Assembly (NCBI GenBank): GCA_023390215.1 | Contig: JAEWDG010000186.1 | Location: 1-6,037, forward strand | Direction: 5' to 3' | Length of the DNA: 6,037 nt | Source of the DNA: Bacteroidota bacterium | Lineage (GTDB): Bacteria > Bacteroidota > Bacteroidia > Chitinophagales > Chitinophagaceae | In this document: positions 1-4,741 of the stretch, piece after piece | How positions within the stretch are numbered: the first letter of the stretch is position 1 | Layout of the letters: each line of letters begins with the position of its first letter | Made by a program: the position numbers and the translations under genes | Notes under the pieces: generated by a model | What the model was told of the DNA's origin: nothing | What the model saw: only the letters and a program-made list of their open reading frames with translations | The model's database searches: none

Positions 1-2
1 GA

Positions 3-233
3 GCGAACTTTATACTCCGGGGTATTCGCTATGTTAACGATTTTGAATATGAGAAAGCGATAGCTGATATGAACCGCAGCATCGCAGATAATATTGAGAC
101 AATTTTCCTCACCTGTTTGCCACAATATACTTCTGTAGCGTCTACCCTTGTACGTGATGTGTTGCGCAATGGGGGCGATGTTTCCAAATTTTTACCACCT
201 GTTGTTAACCAGGATCTTAAACTCCATGTCTGA
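3..233 (+). CDS. coaD: Phosphopantetheine adenylyltransferase, C-terminal part (5' end outside window)
   Basis: This is the last 76 residues of CoaD, which transfers AMP from ATP to 4'-phosphopantetheine to give dephospho-CoA, the penultimate step of cytosolic CoA synthesis. The frame is open from the left edge to TGA at 231-233. The fragment begins ANFILRGIRYVNDFEYE, which matches the family's RG-[LI]-R...DFEYE segment; the second Arg (fragment residue 9) corresponds to an ATP-binding Arg of E. coli CoaD. MNR follows at residues 23-25. Then comes TSVASTLVRDV (43-53), the counterpart of the ISSSLVKEV ATP-binding motif, and GDVSKFLP (58-65), which matches the GDVTHFLP end of E. coli CoaD. The family is about 155-160 residues, so roughly half is missing only because of the window edge. 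The stop overlaps the next gene's ATG region, which suggests one transcript with translational coupling. Assignment is from remembered family sequence. Confidence 0.93.
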   Translation, partial: ANFILRGIRYVNDFEYEKAIADMNRSIADNIETIFLTCLPQYTSVASTLVRDVLRNGGDVSKFLPPVVNQDLKLHV

Positions 234-678
234 TATAAAACCGGTATGGTTTAACCCCTTACTAAGTATTGAAGACCTGCGTTCAATGGGTACGGTTTTC
301 ATGAGCGCGTTCCTGGACATGCAATGGGAATCCCTTACACCGGATTCAATTTCGATGTCCATGCCTGTGGATGAAAGAACCAAACAGCCCTATGGCCTCT
401 TACACGGAGGTGCCAGTTGCGCCCTGGCTGAAACGGTTGGCAGTGTGGCTTCATATCTCGTGATCGACAATAAAAAATTCATTTGTGTGGGCCAGGAAAT
501 CAGCGCCAGCCACGTAAAATCAGCGAAGCAGGGAAGGATAACTGCAACCGCCTCCCCGCTTCACCTGGGGAAATCAACCCATGTTTGGGATGTTCGGATC
601 GTTGATCAAAATCACAGATTGATCTGTATCAGCAGGCTTACCGTTGCGATCAGGGAAAAAGCTCTATTCGAAAAATGA
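226..678 (+). CDS. Hotdog-fold acyl-CoA thioesterase (MenI/YdiI/PaaI-like)
   Basis: A 150-residue single-domain hotdog thioesterase, expected to hydrolyse an acyl- or aroyl-CoA in the cytosol. Residues 60-73 read HGGASCALAETVGS, the family signature, with His60-Gly61-Gly62 and the presumed catalytic Glu69. The later stretch, with EISASHVKSAKQGR (91-104), PLHLGKSTHVW (111-121) and SRLTVAI (136-142), closely parallels E. coli YdiI/MenI, which cleaves 1,4-dihydroxy-2-naphthoyl-CoA in menaquinone synthesis. A MenI role fits menaquinone-using Bacteroidota, but no men gene is visible here, so the substrate is open and a PaaI-like phenylacetyl-CoA role is possible. I chose ATG 226 because it gives the usual family length, has AGGA at 211-214, and overlaps the coaD stop by only 8 bases. 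A longer frame from TTG 148 would add 26 poorly supported residues over coaD. Its 3' end overlaps the convergent Nudix gene by 15 bases. Confidence 0.88.
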   Translation: MSDIKPVWFNPLLSIEDLRSMGTVFMSAFLDMQWESLTPDSISMSMPVDERTKQPYGLLHGGASCALAETVGSVASYLVIDNKKFICVGQEISASHVKSAKQGRITATASPLHLGKSTHVWDVRIVDQNHRLICISRLTVAIREKALFEK

Positions 679-1287
679 ATCCAATAAATTTCTGATCGTT
701 GCATAGGTTCGGGATTTCATTTCTTCTATCTCTTCCGGCCCCGTCCATCTAACTTCAATAATATCTTCTTCCGTTTGGGGAATAAGCGTTTTTCCTTCAT
801 TGGTCCTGAAATGAAACCACACCGTTTCTTTCAAAATATGTTTTCCGAATTCATCGTACAAGTGATAGGTAGAGCCCAGTTTTTTTACCAGTATCAGGCC
901 ACCCGCTCCGGTTTCTTCCCCGATTTCTCTTTTAGCGCAATCTTCTATCGTTTCGCCTTCATCGAGTTTCCCTTTAGGAAGGTCCCAGTACCCTCTTCTG
1001 AAAATAAAGAGAAACTTGCCCTCATTGTTTTCGACCAGGCCACCCGCGGCGGTTATCAGCATAAAATGATGAAAAAAAGTCTTTTTTAAAGCGTAGATGT
1101 CATCAGCCAGGAGTATCCCCGCGTGAAAATCAGTTTTGCGGATCTCATGCAGAAGAGCATTGATCGCATGTGCAGAAAGCTCATCGATCCAAACAACATC
1201 CGGGTGATGCCGCAAAGCATCGAGTTCATCGTCGATCTGGTCTGCGAGATAGATTGGCTTTTCCTGGTAATAAACAGTTATTTTCAT
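664..1287 (-). CDS. Nudix hydrolase with N-terminal extension
   Basis: A 207-residue cytosolic Nudix hydrolase. The complete Nudix box lies at residues 106-128: Gly106, Glu112, Arg120-Glu121, Glu124-Glu125, Gly127, fitting GX5EX7REUXEEXGU. The acidic residues bind the divalent metals that drive cleavage of a nucleoside diphosphate linked to another group. Just before the box, RRGYWDLPKGK (98-108) is the usual lead-in strand. About 75 residues precede the Nudix fold (MKITVYYQEK..., with FHAGILLADD near 54-63); I do not recognise a separate domain there. The substrate cannot be read from sequence; ADP-ribose, Ap4A-type dinucleotides or an oxidised nucleotide are all possible. The ATG at 1287 is the only Met before residue 76. 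It lies divergent from pyrE with a 70-base gap, and its TAG stop sits inside the end of the convergent thioesterase gene. Confidence 0.9.
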   Translation of the reverse strand: MKITVYYQEKPIYLADQIDDELDALRHHPDVVWIDELSAHAINALLHEIRKTDFHAGILLADDIYALKKTFFHHFMLITAAGGLVENNEGKFLFIFRRGYWDLPKGKLDEGETIEDCAKREIGEETGAGGLILVKKLGSTYHLYDEFGKHILKETVWFHFRTNEGKTLIPQTEEDIIEVRWTGPEEIEEMKSRTYATIRNLLDSFFE

Positions 1288-1294
1288 GCTGATG

Positions 1295-1302
1295 CAAATC
1301 TA
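1295..1302 (-). promoter_or_regulatory. Possible -7 promoter box for the Nudix gene
   Basis: Read on the minus strand this is TAGATTTG, an exact match to the Bacteroidota -7 consensus TAnnTTTG. It ends 7 bases before the Nudix ATG, so a start point a few bases downstream would give an almost leaderless message. I do not see a convincing TTG -33 element at the usual distance upstream, so this is only half a promoter and could be chance. Confidence 0.35.
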
Positions 1303-1357
1303 ATTTCAACGCCTCACTCTTATCCGTTCTCATGGCCTAACTTGCAAAAAAAATAAA

Positions 1358-2011
1358 ATGGACAGAAAATCCAGTGAAGCAGCCGTAGCTGAGAAATTAT
1401 TGCAGGTATCCGCAGTAAAGTTGCAGCCGGAACATCCTTTTACATGGGCGAGCGGCTGGAAAAGCCCGATATATTGTGATAACAGGCAGGTGCTTTCATT
1501 TCCCTTTGTACGGGATTTCATAAAATCAGAGCTCTGCAGTGTGGTATTTGAATCTTTTCCGGAGGCTAACGCATTGGCAGGGGTGGCCACAGCAGGTATT
1601 GCCTGGGGCGCCATGGTTGCTGATCAGTTGAAACTTCCGTTTGCTTATGTTAGGCCCAAACCGAAGGAACATGGTTTAAGTAATCAGATTGAAGGGAAAA
1701 TAGGGATGGGTGACAAAGTTATTGTGGTAGAAGACCTGGTTTCCACAGGTATGAGTAGTTTAAAGGCAGTAGAGGCCATTAAATCAGCCGGGGCGGAAGT
1801 TGTAGGGATGGTTTCAATTTTTACATATGGATTTCCTCAGGCAGAAACCGCATTTGCCAACGCTGGCGTTAAACTTATTTCACTTACCAATTATGATCGT
1901 TTATTAGAAGTGGGACTTCAGAAGGAAATTTTTCAACCGGATCAGTTCAGTTTCCTGTTAAACTGGAAACAGGATCCCGGGGGCTGGACTAAATTGCAGG
2001 AAAGTAACTAG
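1358..2011 (+). CDS. pyrE: Orotate phosphoribosyltransferase
   Basis: PyrE joins orotate to PRPP, giving OMP and pyrophosphate in de novo pyrimidine synthesis in the cytosol, normally as a dimer. The 217-residue length is normal for the family. The PRPP-binding loop VIVVEDLVSTGMSS is at residues 121-134, with the acidic pair Glu125-Asp126 and the STG turn at 129-131. The flexible catalytic loop is RPKPKEHG at 99-106, with Arg99, Lys103 and His105 in the expected places, followed by NQIEG (109-113) as in the Gram-positive/Bacteroidota type. GVATAGIAWG (75-84) and the N-terminal FTWASGWKSPIYCDNR (28-43) complete the family pattern. ATG 1358 follows the A-rich leader typical of this phylum. The next gene starts one base after its stop, so they very likely share a transcript. 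No pyr regulatory leader is visible in the short gap upstream. Confidence 0.96.
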   Translation: MDRKSSEAAVAEKLLQVSAVKLQPEHPFTWASGWKSPIYCDNRQVLSFPFVRDFIKSELCSVVFESFPEANALAGVATAGIAWGAMVADQLKLPFAYVRPKPKEHGLSNQIEGKIGMGDKVIVVEDLVSTGMSSLKAVEAIKSAGAEVVGMVSIFTYGFPQAETAFANAGVKLISLTNYDRLLEVGLQKEIFQPDQFSFLLNWKQDPGGWTKLQESN

Positions 2012-2012
2012 T

Positions 2013-2366
2013 ATGGCAAAAACAATTTCAATACTGTTCGGACTGTTATTTATGAGTGTGACCGCTTTCTCGCAGGCTAAGCCGGGCAAAGCGATCATTC
2101 AAACCCCCGGCGTCAGATGTGAACTCTGCAAAGCCCGTGTGGAGAAATACCTGAGCAGCGAGTTTGGTGTGCGTTCAGTTAAAGTGGATCCCAAAAAAGG
2201 TACAACCACAGTAACCTGGCTGCCTGACCGGACTGATATTGAGACAATTAAAACAGCTATTGCAAACCTGGGCTTTGATGCTGATGATGTTACTGCTGAG
2301 CCGGATTCATACAAACGACTCCCGGTAACCTGCCAGAAGCATGTTCAGGATGGCGCTAAACCCTAG
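2013..2366 (+). CDS. Exported heavy-metal-associated (HMA) domain protein
   Basis: A 117-residue protein with a clear signal peptide: Lys3, a hydrophobic core at about 5-18, and probable cleavage near Ala18-Phe-Ser-Gln-Ala22. The mature part is one ferredoxin-like HMA domain: a first strand, then TPGVRCELCKARVEKYL (31-47) with the metal-binding CxxC at Cys36/Cys39, a VRSVKVDPKKGTTTVTW beta hairpin (53-69), the helix TDIETIKTAIANLGFDAD (74-91), and a short tail. The family motif usually reads GMxCxxC; here it is GVRCELC. The tail adds Cys107 and His110 (LPVTCQKHV), possible extra ligands. It resembles MerP and CopZ-like carriers, so periplasmic binding of a soft metal such as copper is likely but unproven. 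It follows pyrE by one base and is followed by a terminator, so it depends on pyrE transcription. No metal-transport ATPase or regulator is nearby. Confidence 0.85.
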   Translation: MAKTISILFGLLFMSVTAFSQAKPGKAIIQTPGVRCELCKARVEKYLSSEFGVRSVKVDPKKGTTTVTWLPDRTDIETIKTAIANLGFDADDVTAEPDSYKRLPVTCQKHVQDGAKP

Positions 2367-2393
2367 TCCTAAACTGCAGACCAATAAAATTGT

Positions 2394-2416
2394 AAAGCTC
2401 CGGAAGGAGCTTTTTT
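2394..2416 (+). terminator. Intrinsic terminator of the pyrE-HMA operon
   Basis: A perfect 8-bp stem AAAGCTCC (2394-2401) / GGAGCTTT (2406-2413) with the GGAA tetraloop runs directly into a six-T tract (2411-2416). It starts 28 bases after the HMA stop codon. The T tract touches the stop codon of the convergent lipoprotein gene (2415-2417). In the minus direction the same stem is followed only by ACAATTTTATT, so it would be a weak terminator there. Confidence 0.88.
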
Positions 2417-2882
2417 ATTGATATAGAGAAAAATTCTGAACCGTTGTATAATCTACCGGGAAGTTCTTAAATACACCAGCTTTACCCACCTTCACGTTCC
2501 CCACCAACCTTACGTTAACAGATTTATTTAAAAGGGTGACCAAAGAGTTTTTCAGGAGATTCTTCATATCAACATCGATCCGGAGCGGGAGCACAAAAAC
2601 ATCTTTTTTCCTTACGGCAACCTGGAGATCTTGGGAAGAGTGACCCAGAAACATACTATCCACGAAAACATCCAGGTCTGTCCGGTTTAACTCAAGACCG
2701 AAATTATTTGGGTTGTAATACACCAGGTCTACATTAACCTGGGCAGCCGTGAAGCCCAGGTTGCTCACCTTAAGATTCCGAAATTCCCGGAATTCCAAAT
2801 CTTTTGGCTCCCGACAGGATGACAGAATTAAGAAGACAAAGGAAATTACCAGGAGGGTGGGTGTGTAATGCTTCAACGTCAC
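2415..2882 (-). CDS. LEA type 2 (LEA-14/WHy-like) lipoprotein
   Basis: From the GTG at 2882 this is 155 residues. It starts with a compact lipoprotein signal, VTLKHYTPTLLVISFVFLI, followed by the lipobox LSSC, with Cys23 as the lipidated residue. The mature part (about 30-155) resembles the LEA-14/WHy beta-sandwich: LKVSNLGF (37-44), alternating hydrophobic strands VNVDLVYYNPNNFGLEL (49-65) with the YNPN turn typical of the family, then SMFLGHSS and a repeated strand pattern to the end. The family is linked to desiccation and stress tolerance in plants; in Bacteroidota it is a common envelope lipoprotein of unknown job. The same frame reaches ATG 2987, adding 35 basic and hydrophobic residues that would bury the signal peptide. 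I prefer GTG 2882, which also has ATAAATAAA directly upstream. The start is uncertain; the frame and stop are not. Confidence 0.78.
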   Translation of the reverse strand: MTLKHYTPTLLVISFVFLILSSCREPKDLEFREFRNLKVSNLGFTAAQVNVDLVYYNPNNFGLELNRTDLDVFVDSMFLGHSSQDLQVAVRKKDVFVLPLRIDVDMKNLLKNSLVTLLNKSVNVRLVGNVKVGKAGVFKNFPVDYTTVQNFSLYQ

Positions 2883-2944
2883 TTTATTTATGAATGTGAA
2901 TGTAAGCTTTTTTAAACAGCCTCGGAAAATCAATATCCCAACAC

Positions 2945-2964
2945 TAAGAATCTTAACATTCTTA
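2945..2964 (-). repeat. 7-bp inverted repeat upstream of the lipoprotein gene
   Basis: TAAGAAT (2945-2951) and ATTCTTA (2958-2964) form a perfect inverted repeat around a 6-base centre. If the lipoprotein starts at GTG 2882, this lies about 60-80 bases upstream of it and could be an operator or leader hairpin. If translation starts at ATG 2987, it is inside the coding region and has no special meaning. No function can be assigned. Confidence 0.3.
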
Positions 2965-3210
2965 AATTTCACGGCCTTGAGAATCATGAAAAATAGATAC
3001 TAATATTTATCAAGCACATTAATTTAATATAGTTAGTTGATATTAAATAACTTAATTTATATTGATTCATAATTAATTATATTAATTAGCATTATTAGCA
3101 TAACATTATATCGGGTATTTTGTAAGTGATATTATTGTAAAGTACACATCGAACATAATGGTTTTATATAAACTGATCTTCAATATAATATGAACGTTTA
3201 CTAAATATTA

Positions 3211-3232
3211 AATTTAATTGATTAATTAAATT
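3211..3232. repeat. 9-bp perfect AT inverted repeat
   Basis: AATTTAATT (3211-3219) and AATTAAATT (3224-3232) are perfect inverted copies around GATT. The stem is pure A/T and is not followed by a T tract, so it is not a convincing terminator. It may be a protein-binding palindrome or simply a product of the very AT-rich surroundings. Confidence 0.4.
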
Positions 3233-3417
3233 ACATGAAATGATAATGTGAAATGTCAATTGTAGTTTGAATTGTCTTCCGTCAGAAATGAACTCAGGAT
3301 GCTATCGCCTGATAAAAACGTAGATGACCCAGTTTATGATTTATGACAGTTTGTCTAAACCTAATCAAAGCCATCGGTTCACTATAAAAAGTATTCGGCT
3401 TGTTATATTAGTATAAG

Positions 3418-3451
3418 GGGTAGTTCCGGTAATCCATAGGTCTGGAGCCCC
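3418..3451 (+). other. Strong hairpin in GC-richer intergenic patch
   Basis: On the plus strand GGG (3418-3420), a two-base UA bulge and GUUCCGG (3423-3429) can pair with CUGGAGC (3442-3448) and CCC (3449-3451). This gives a 10-bp stem with two G-U pairs and a 12-base loop. It stands out because the DNA on its left is very AT-rich. There is no T tract after it, so it is not an intrinsic terminator. It could be part of a structured RNA, a remnant of a repeat, or part of a decayed gene. I do not recognise an RNA family. Confidence 0.35.
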
Positions 3452-3650
3452 ACGGTATAAAGGCGGGAATCGACAAAAGATGTTGAGCTCTGATTGAAGG
3501 ATAAAATGAGGAGATTTTATAATGTTTAATTCCTTTGGCATTCGATTAATTAGAATCCTTCAGGTCGGGCAGAGTTTTAAAAAGATTTCAATGCTTTTAA
3601 CGGAGAAAAGTAAAAAAACTCGAAACATGGTAAAATTACGGTGCGAAAAC

Positions 3651-3681
3651 TTGCATTTCGGAAATCGGGATATTATGTTTG
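3651..3681 (+). promoter_or_regulatory. Bacteroidota-type promoter for the T9SS cargo gene
   Basis: TTG at 3651-3653 (-33 element) is followed by 20 bases and then TATGTTTG at 3674-3681, an exact match to the -7 consensus TAnnTTTG. The spacing is within the known range for the primary sigma factor of this phylum. Transcription should start near 3686, giving the gene at 3824 a 5' leader of about 138 bases. This is the best promoter in the window. Confidence 0.7.
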
Positions 3682-3823
3682 TATCAGAAATCGGAAATGA
3701 ATCATTACCTCGATCATCCCGAATCTCTTAAGTGAATCCTCATCCCTCGATCAGCCTTATCCAATTTTTGCTTTAGGCACCTGTGTAGAACCGGAAATTT
3801 TCAAAACTTAAACCACAAAGAAA

Positions 3824-4474
3824 ATGAACCGGATCTTTACGCTTTCTATTGCCCTCCTGGGTACTATCAACAGTAACGCTCAATTCGTAGCGAAAGCTGA
3901 TTCAAAAGTTAAAATCGATCAATTCAACACCACAGTCAATCCAAATCGCTCGGTATACTCAAATTGGGTAACTGAACAGGAAGATAATCATGATTATTTT
4001 GAATTAGAGCGAAGTTTCAATAACAGGGAATTCAATACAGTCGCGTATATTCTCGGTGCGAAATCAACCGATGGAACGACAAGTTCATATGAATATAACG
4101 ACAAGACCGCAGATCTGGCTGTTCAGAAAGTTGCTTATTATCGCTTAAAAGCCACAGACAAAGCAGGTGCGGTTAATTACAGTGAAGTGCGTTCGGTAAA
4201 GTTGGAAACTGTCTGCGACAAGCCTGTAAGCGTTGCGCCGAATCCGTTCCAGGACAAAGTTTCCGTAAAATTTTCCTCTGAGCTGGCTACAACCGCCAAT
4301 GTGCAAATTTTCAGTGTAACCGGGCAGGTTGTTTATCAGTCGAACAAGAACATTTCTAAAGGTTTCAATAACATTTCTCTTGATAACCTTTCGTCGATCA
4401 AACCCGGAATGTATATTCTGCAGGTGATGACCAATGGCCAGGTGATCAGCAAAGAGAAACTGGTAAAATACTAA
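3824..4474 (+). CDS. Short secreted protein with Fn3-like domain and T9SS type A sorting domain
   Basis: A 216-residue exported protein. Residues 1-19 form a signal peptide (MNRIFTLSIALLGTINSNA, then Gln20). Residues about 45-127 look like the Fn3-like domain common just before Bacteroidota sorting signals: NWVTEQEDNHDYFELERS (47-64), a central EYND (90-93) and KVAYYRLKATDKAGAVNYSE (102-121). Residues 135-216 are a type A sorting domain: APNPF (138-142), the strand VQIFSVTGQVVYQ (160-172), PGMYILQV (194-201) and the basic end KLVKY (212-216). The T9SS would move it across the outer membrane and either attach it to the surface or release it. Most such cargo carries a large enzyme or adhesin module; here there is almost nothing beyond the Fn3 unit, so its job is unknown. 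ATG 3824 follows the A-rich leader CACAAAGAAA. It appears to be a single-gene transcript between its own promoter and terminator. Confidence 0.88.
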   Translation: MNRIFTLSIALLGTINSNAQFVAKADSKVKIDQFNTTVNPNRSVYSNWVTEQEDNHDYFELERSFNNREFNTVAYILGAKSTDGTTSSYEYNDKTADLAVQKVAYYRLKATDKAGAVNYSEVRSVKLETVCDKPVSVAPNPFQDKVSVKFSSELATTANVQIFSVTGQVVYQSNKNISKGFNNISLDNLSSIKPGMYILQVMTNGQVISKEKLVKY

Positions 4475-4484
4475 TGCCTGACAG

Positions 4485-4521
4485 GGAGGGCTGCTGCCCT
4501 ATACAGTAGCTCTCCATTTTT
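4485..4521 (+). terminator. Intrinsic terminator of the T9SS cargo gene
   Basis: GGAGGGCTGCT (4485-4495) pairs with AGTAGCTCTCC (4505-4515) to form an 11-bp stem with two G-U pairs and a 9-base loop, followed after one A by five Ts (4517-4521). It begins 10 bases after the stop codon. A smaller competing hairpin, AGGGC/GCCCT, is also possible in the same stretch. Confidence 0.78.
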
Positions 4522-4529
4522 CAAAATTC

Positions 4530-4741
4530 TATCGACTTGAACAGTCTAAAAAAAATATATGATTTTCTTCGTAAGCAGTTTTTCCCAGAAATAAAAACAG
4601 GAAGGCTGCAACCAATTCCGGTAAGAAATTTAAACCCCATGTCTTTCCGGAAACGTAAGAAAATATAAGAGGTTTTCTTTGGGGGTTACAGAATCGAGAG
4701 ATTCTTAACAAGGAGCAGCATTTCTATGCAGCTCTTTTTTT
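4530..4741 (+). ncRNA. Candidate structured small RNA or structured 3' segment
   Basis: Between the cargo-gene terminator and the M56 gene lies about 210 bases with no plausible protein but stacked plus-strand pairings that end in a terminator. AACCCC (4633-4638) can pair with GGGGTT (4682-4687), enclosing AGAAAA (4658-4663) / TTTTCT (4673-4678). Then GTTA-C-AGAATC (4685-4695) pairs with GATTCTTAAC (4700-4709) around a GAGA tetraloop with one bulged C. The two structures share bases 4685-4687, so they exclude each other. The terminator hairpin begins 3 bases later. The 5' end is a guess: TTG at 4537-4539 with a poor -7 box downstream is the only promoter-like hint. It might instead be readthrough 3' UTR of the cargo gene. 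It would be tail-to-tail with the M56 mRNA, overlapping its stop codon. Confidence 0.33.
4713..4741 (+). terminator. Second intrinsic terminator, plus strand
   Basis: GAGCAGCAT (4713-4721) pairs with ATGCAGCTC (4726-4734), 8 of 9 positions paired with one A-A mismatch and a TTCT loop, followed directly by seven Ts (4735-4741). The T tract overlaps the stop codon of the M56 gene (4740-4742). In the minus direction the stem is followed by CTTGTTAAG, which is not a T tract, so it points to plus-strand transcription: either readthrough from the cargo gene or a separate small RNA. Confidence 0.72.

Larger units (their letters stand above)
2988..3650. other. Long gene-poor AT-rich intergenic region
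   Basis: I see no convincing gene here. From about 2990 to 3250 the DNA is extremely AT-rich, full of TAATTA/ATTAAT palindromes, with a 7-base direct repeat TTAGCAT...TTAGCAT near 3087-3102. From about 3290 the composition becomes more balanced and includes the hairpin patch at 3411-3490. One frame on the plus strand from 3324 carries short open stretches interrupted by several stops, including a 30-codon ORF at 3324-3416. It could be a long-decayed gene, but no piece resembles a family I know. A 69-codon ORF begins at 3522 after GAGGAG; it overlaps the promoter for the next gene and looks accidental. There are no DnaA boxes of TTATCCACA type, so I do not propose an origin. Confidence 0.6.

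Noticed and set aside
148..225. N-terminal extension of the thioesterase from TTG 148
   Set aside because: It overlaps the real coaD frame by 86 bases, begins with TTG, and its residues do not fit the hotdog family; ATG 226 gives the usual length.
775..1356. Two plus-strand ORFs (775-1089 and 1123-1356) opposite the Nudix gene
   Set aside because: They are antisense frames of a gene with a complete Nudix box; their residue order is arbitrary.
1330..1614. Minus-strand ORF opposite the start of pyrE
   Set aside because: Antisense frame of a well-supported enzyme gene with no family pattern of its own.
3290..3320. Hairpin TCAGG (3294-3298) / CCTGA (3308-3312) as a terminator
   Set aside because: Only 5 bp, followed by an A run rather than Ts on the plus strand, and no gene ends just upstream.
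3324..3416. 30-codon ORF (starts MTQFMIYDSL) in the intergenic gap
   Set aside because: Too short and without similarity to anything I know; the same frame continues past several stops without a recognisable protein.
3522..3731. 69-codon plus-strand ORF preceded by GAGGAG
   Set aside because: No recognisable domain, signal or composition bias, and the best promoter in the window lies inside it. The Shine-Dalgarno-like match is the only point in favour, and this phylum rarely relies on it.
4529..4711. 60-codon minus-strand ORF with a hydrophobic middle
   Set aside because: It begins with TTG, overlaps the cargo-gene 3' region and the structured hairpins, and has no leader or family resemblance.
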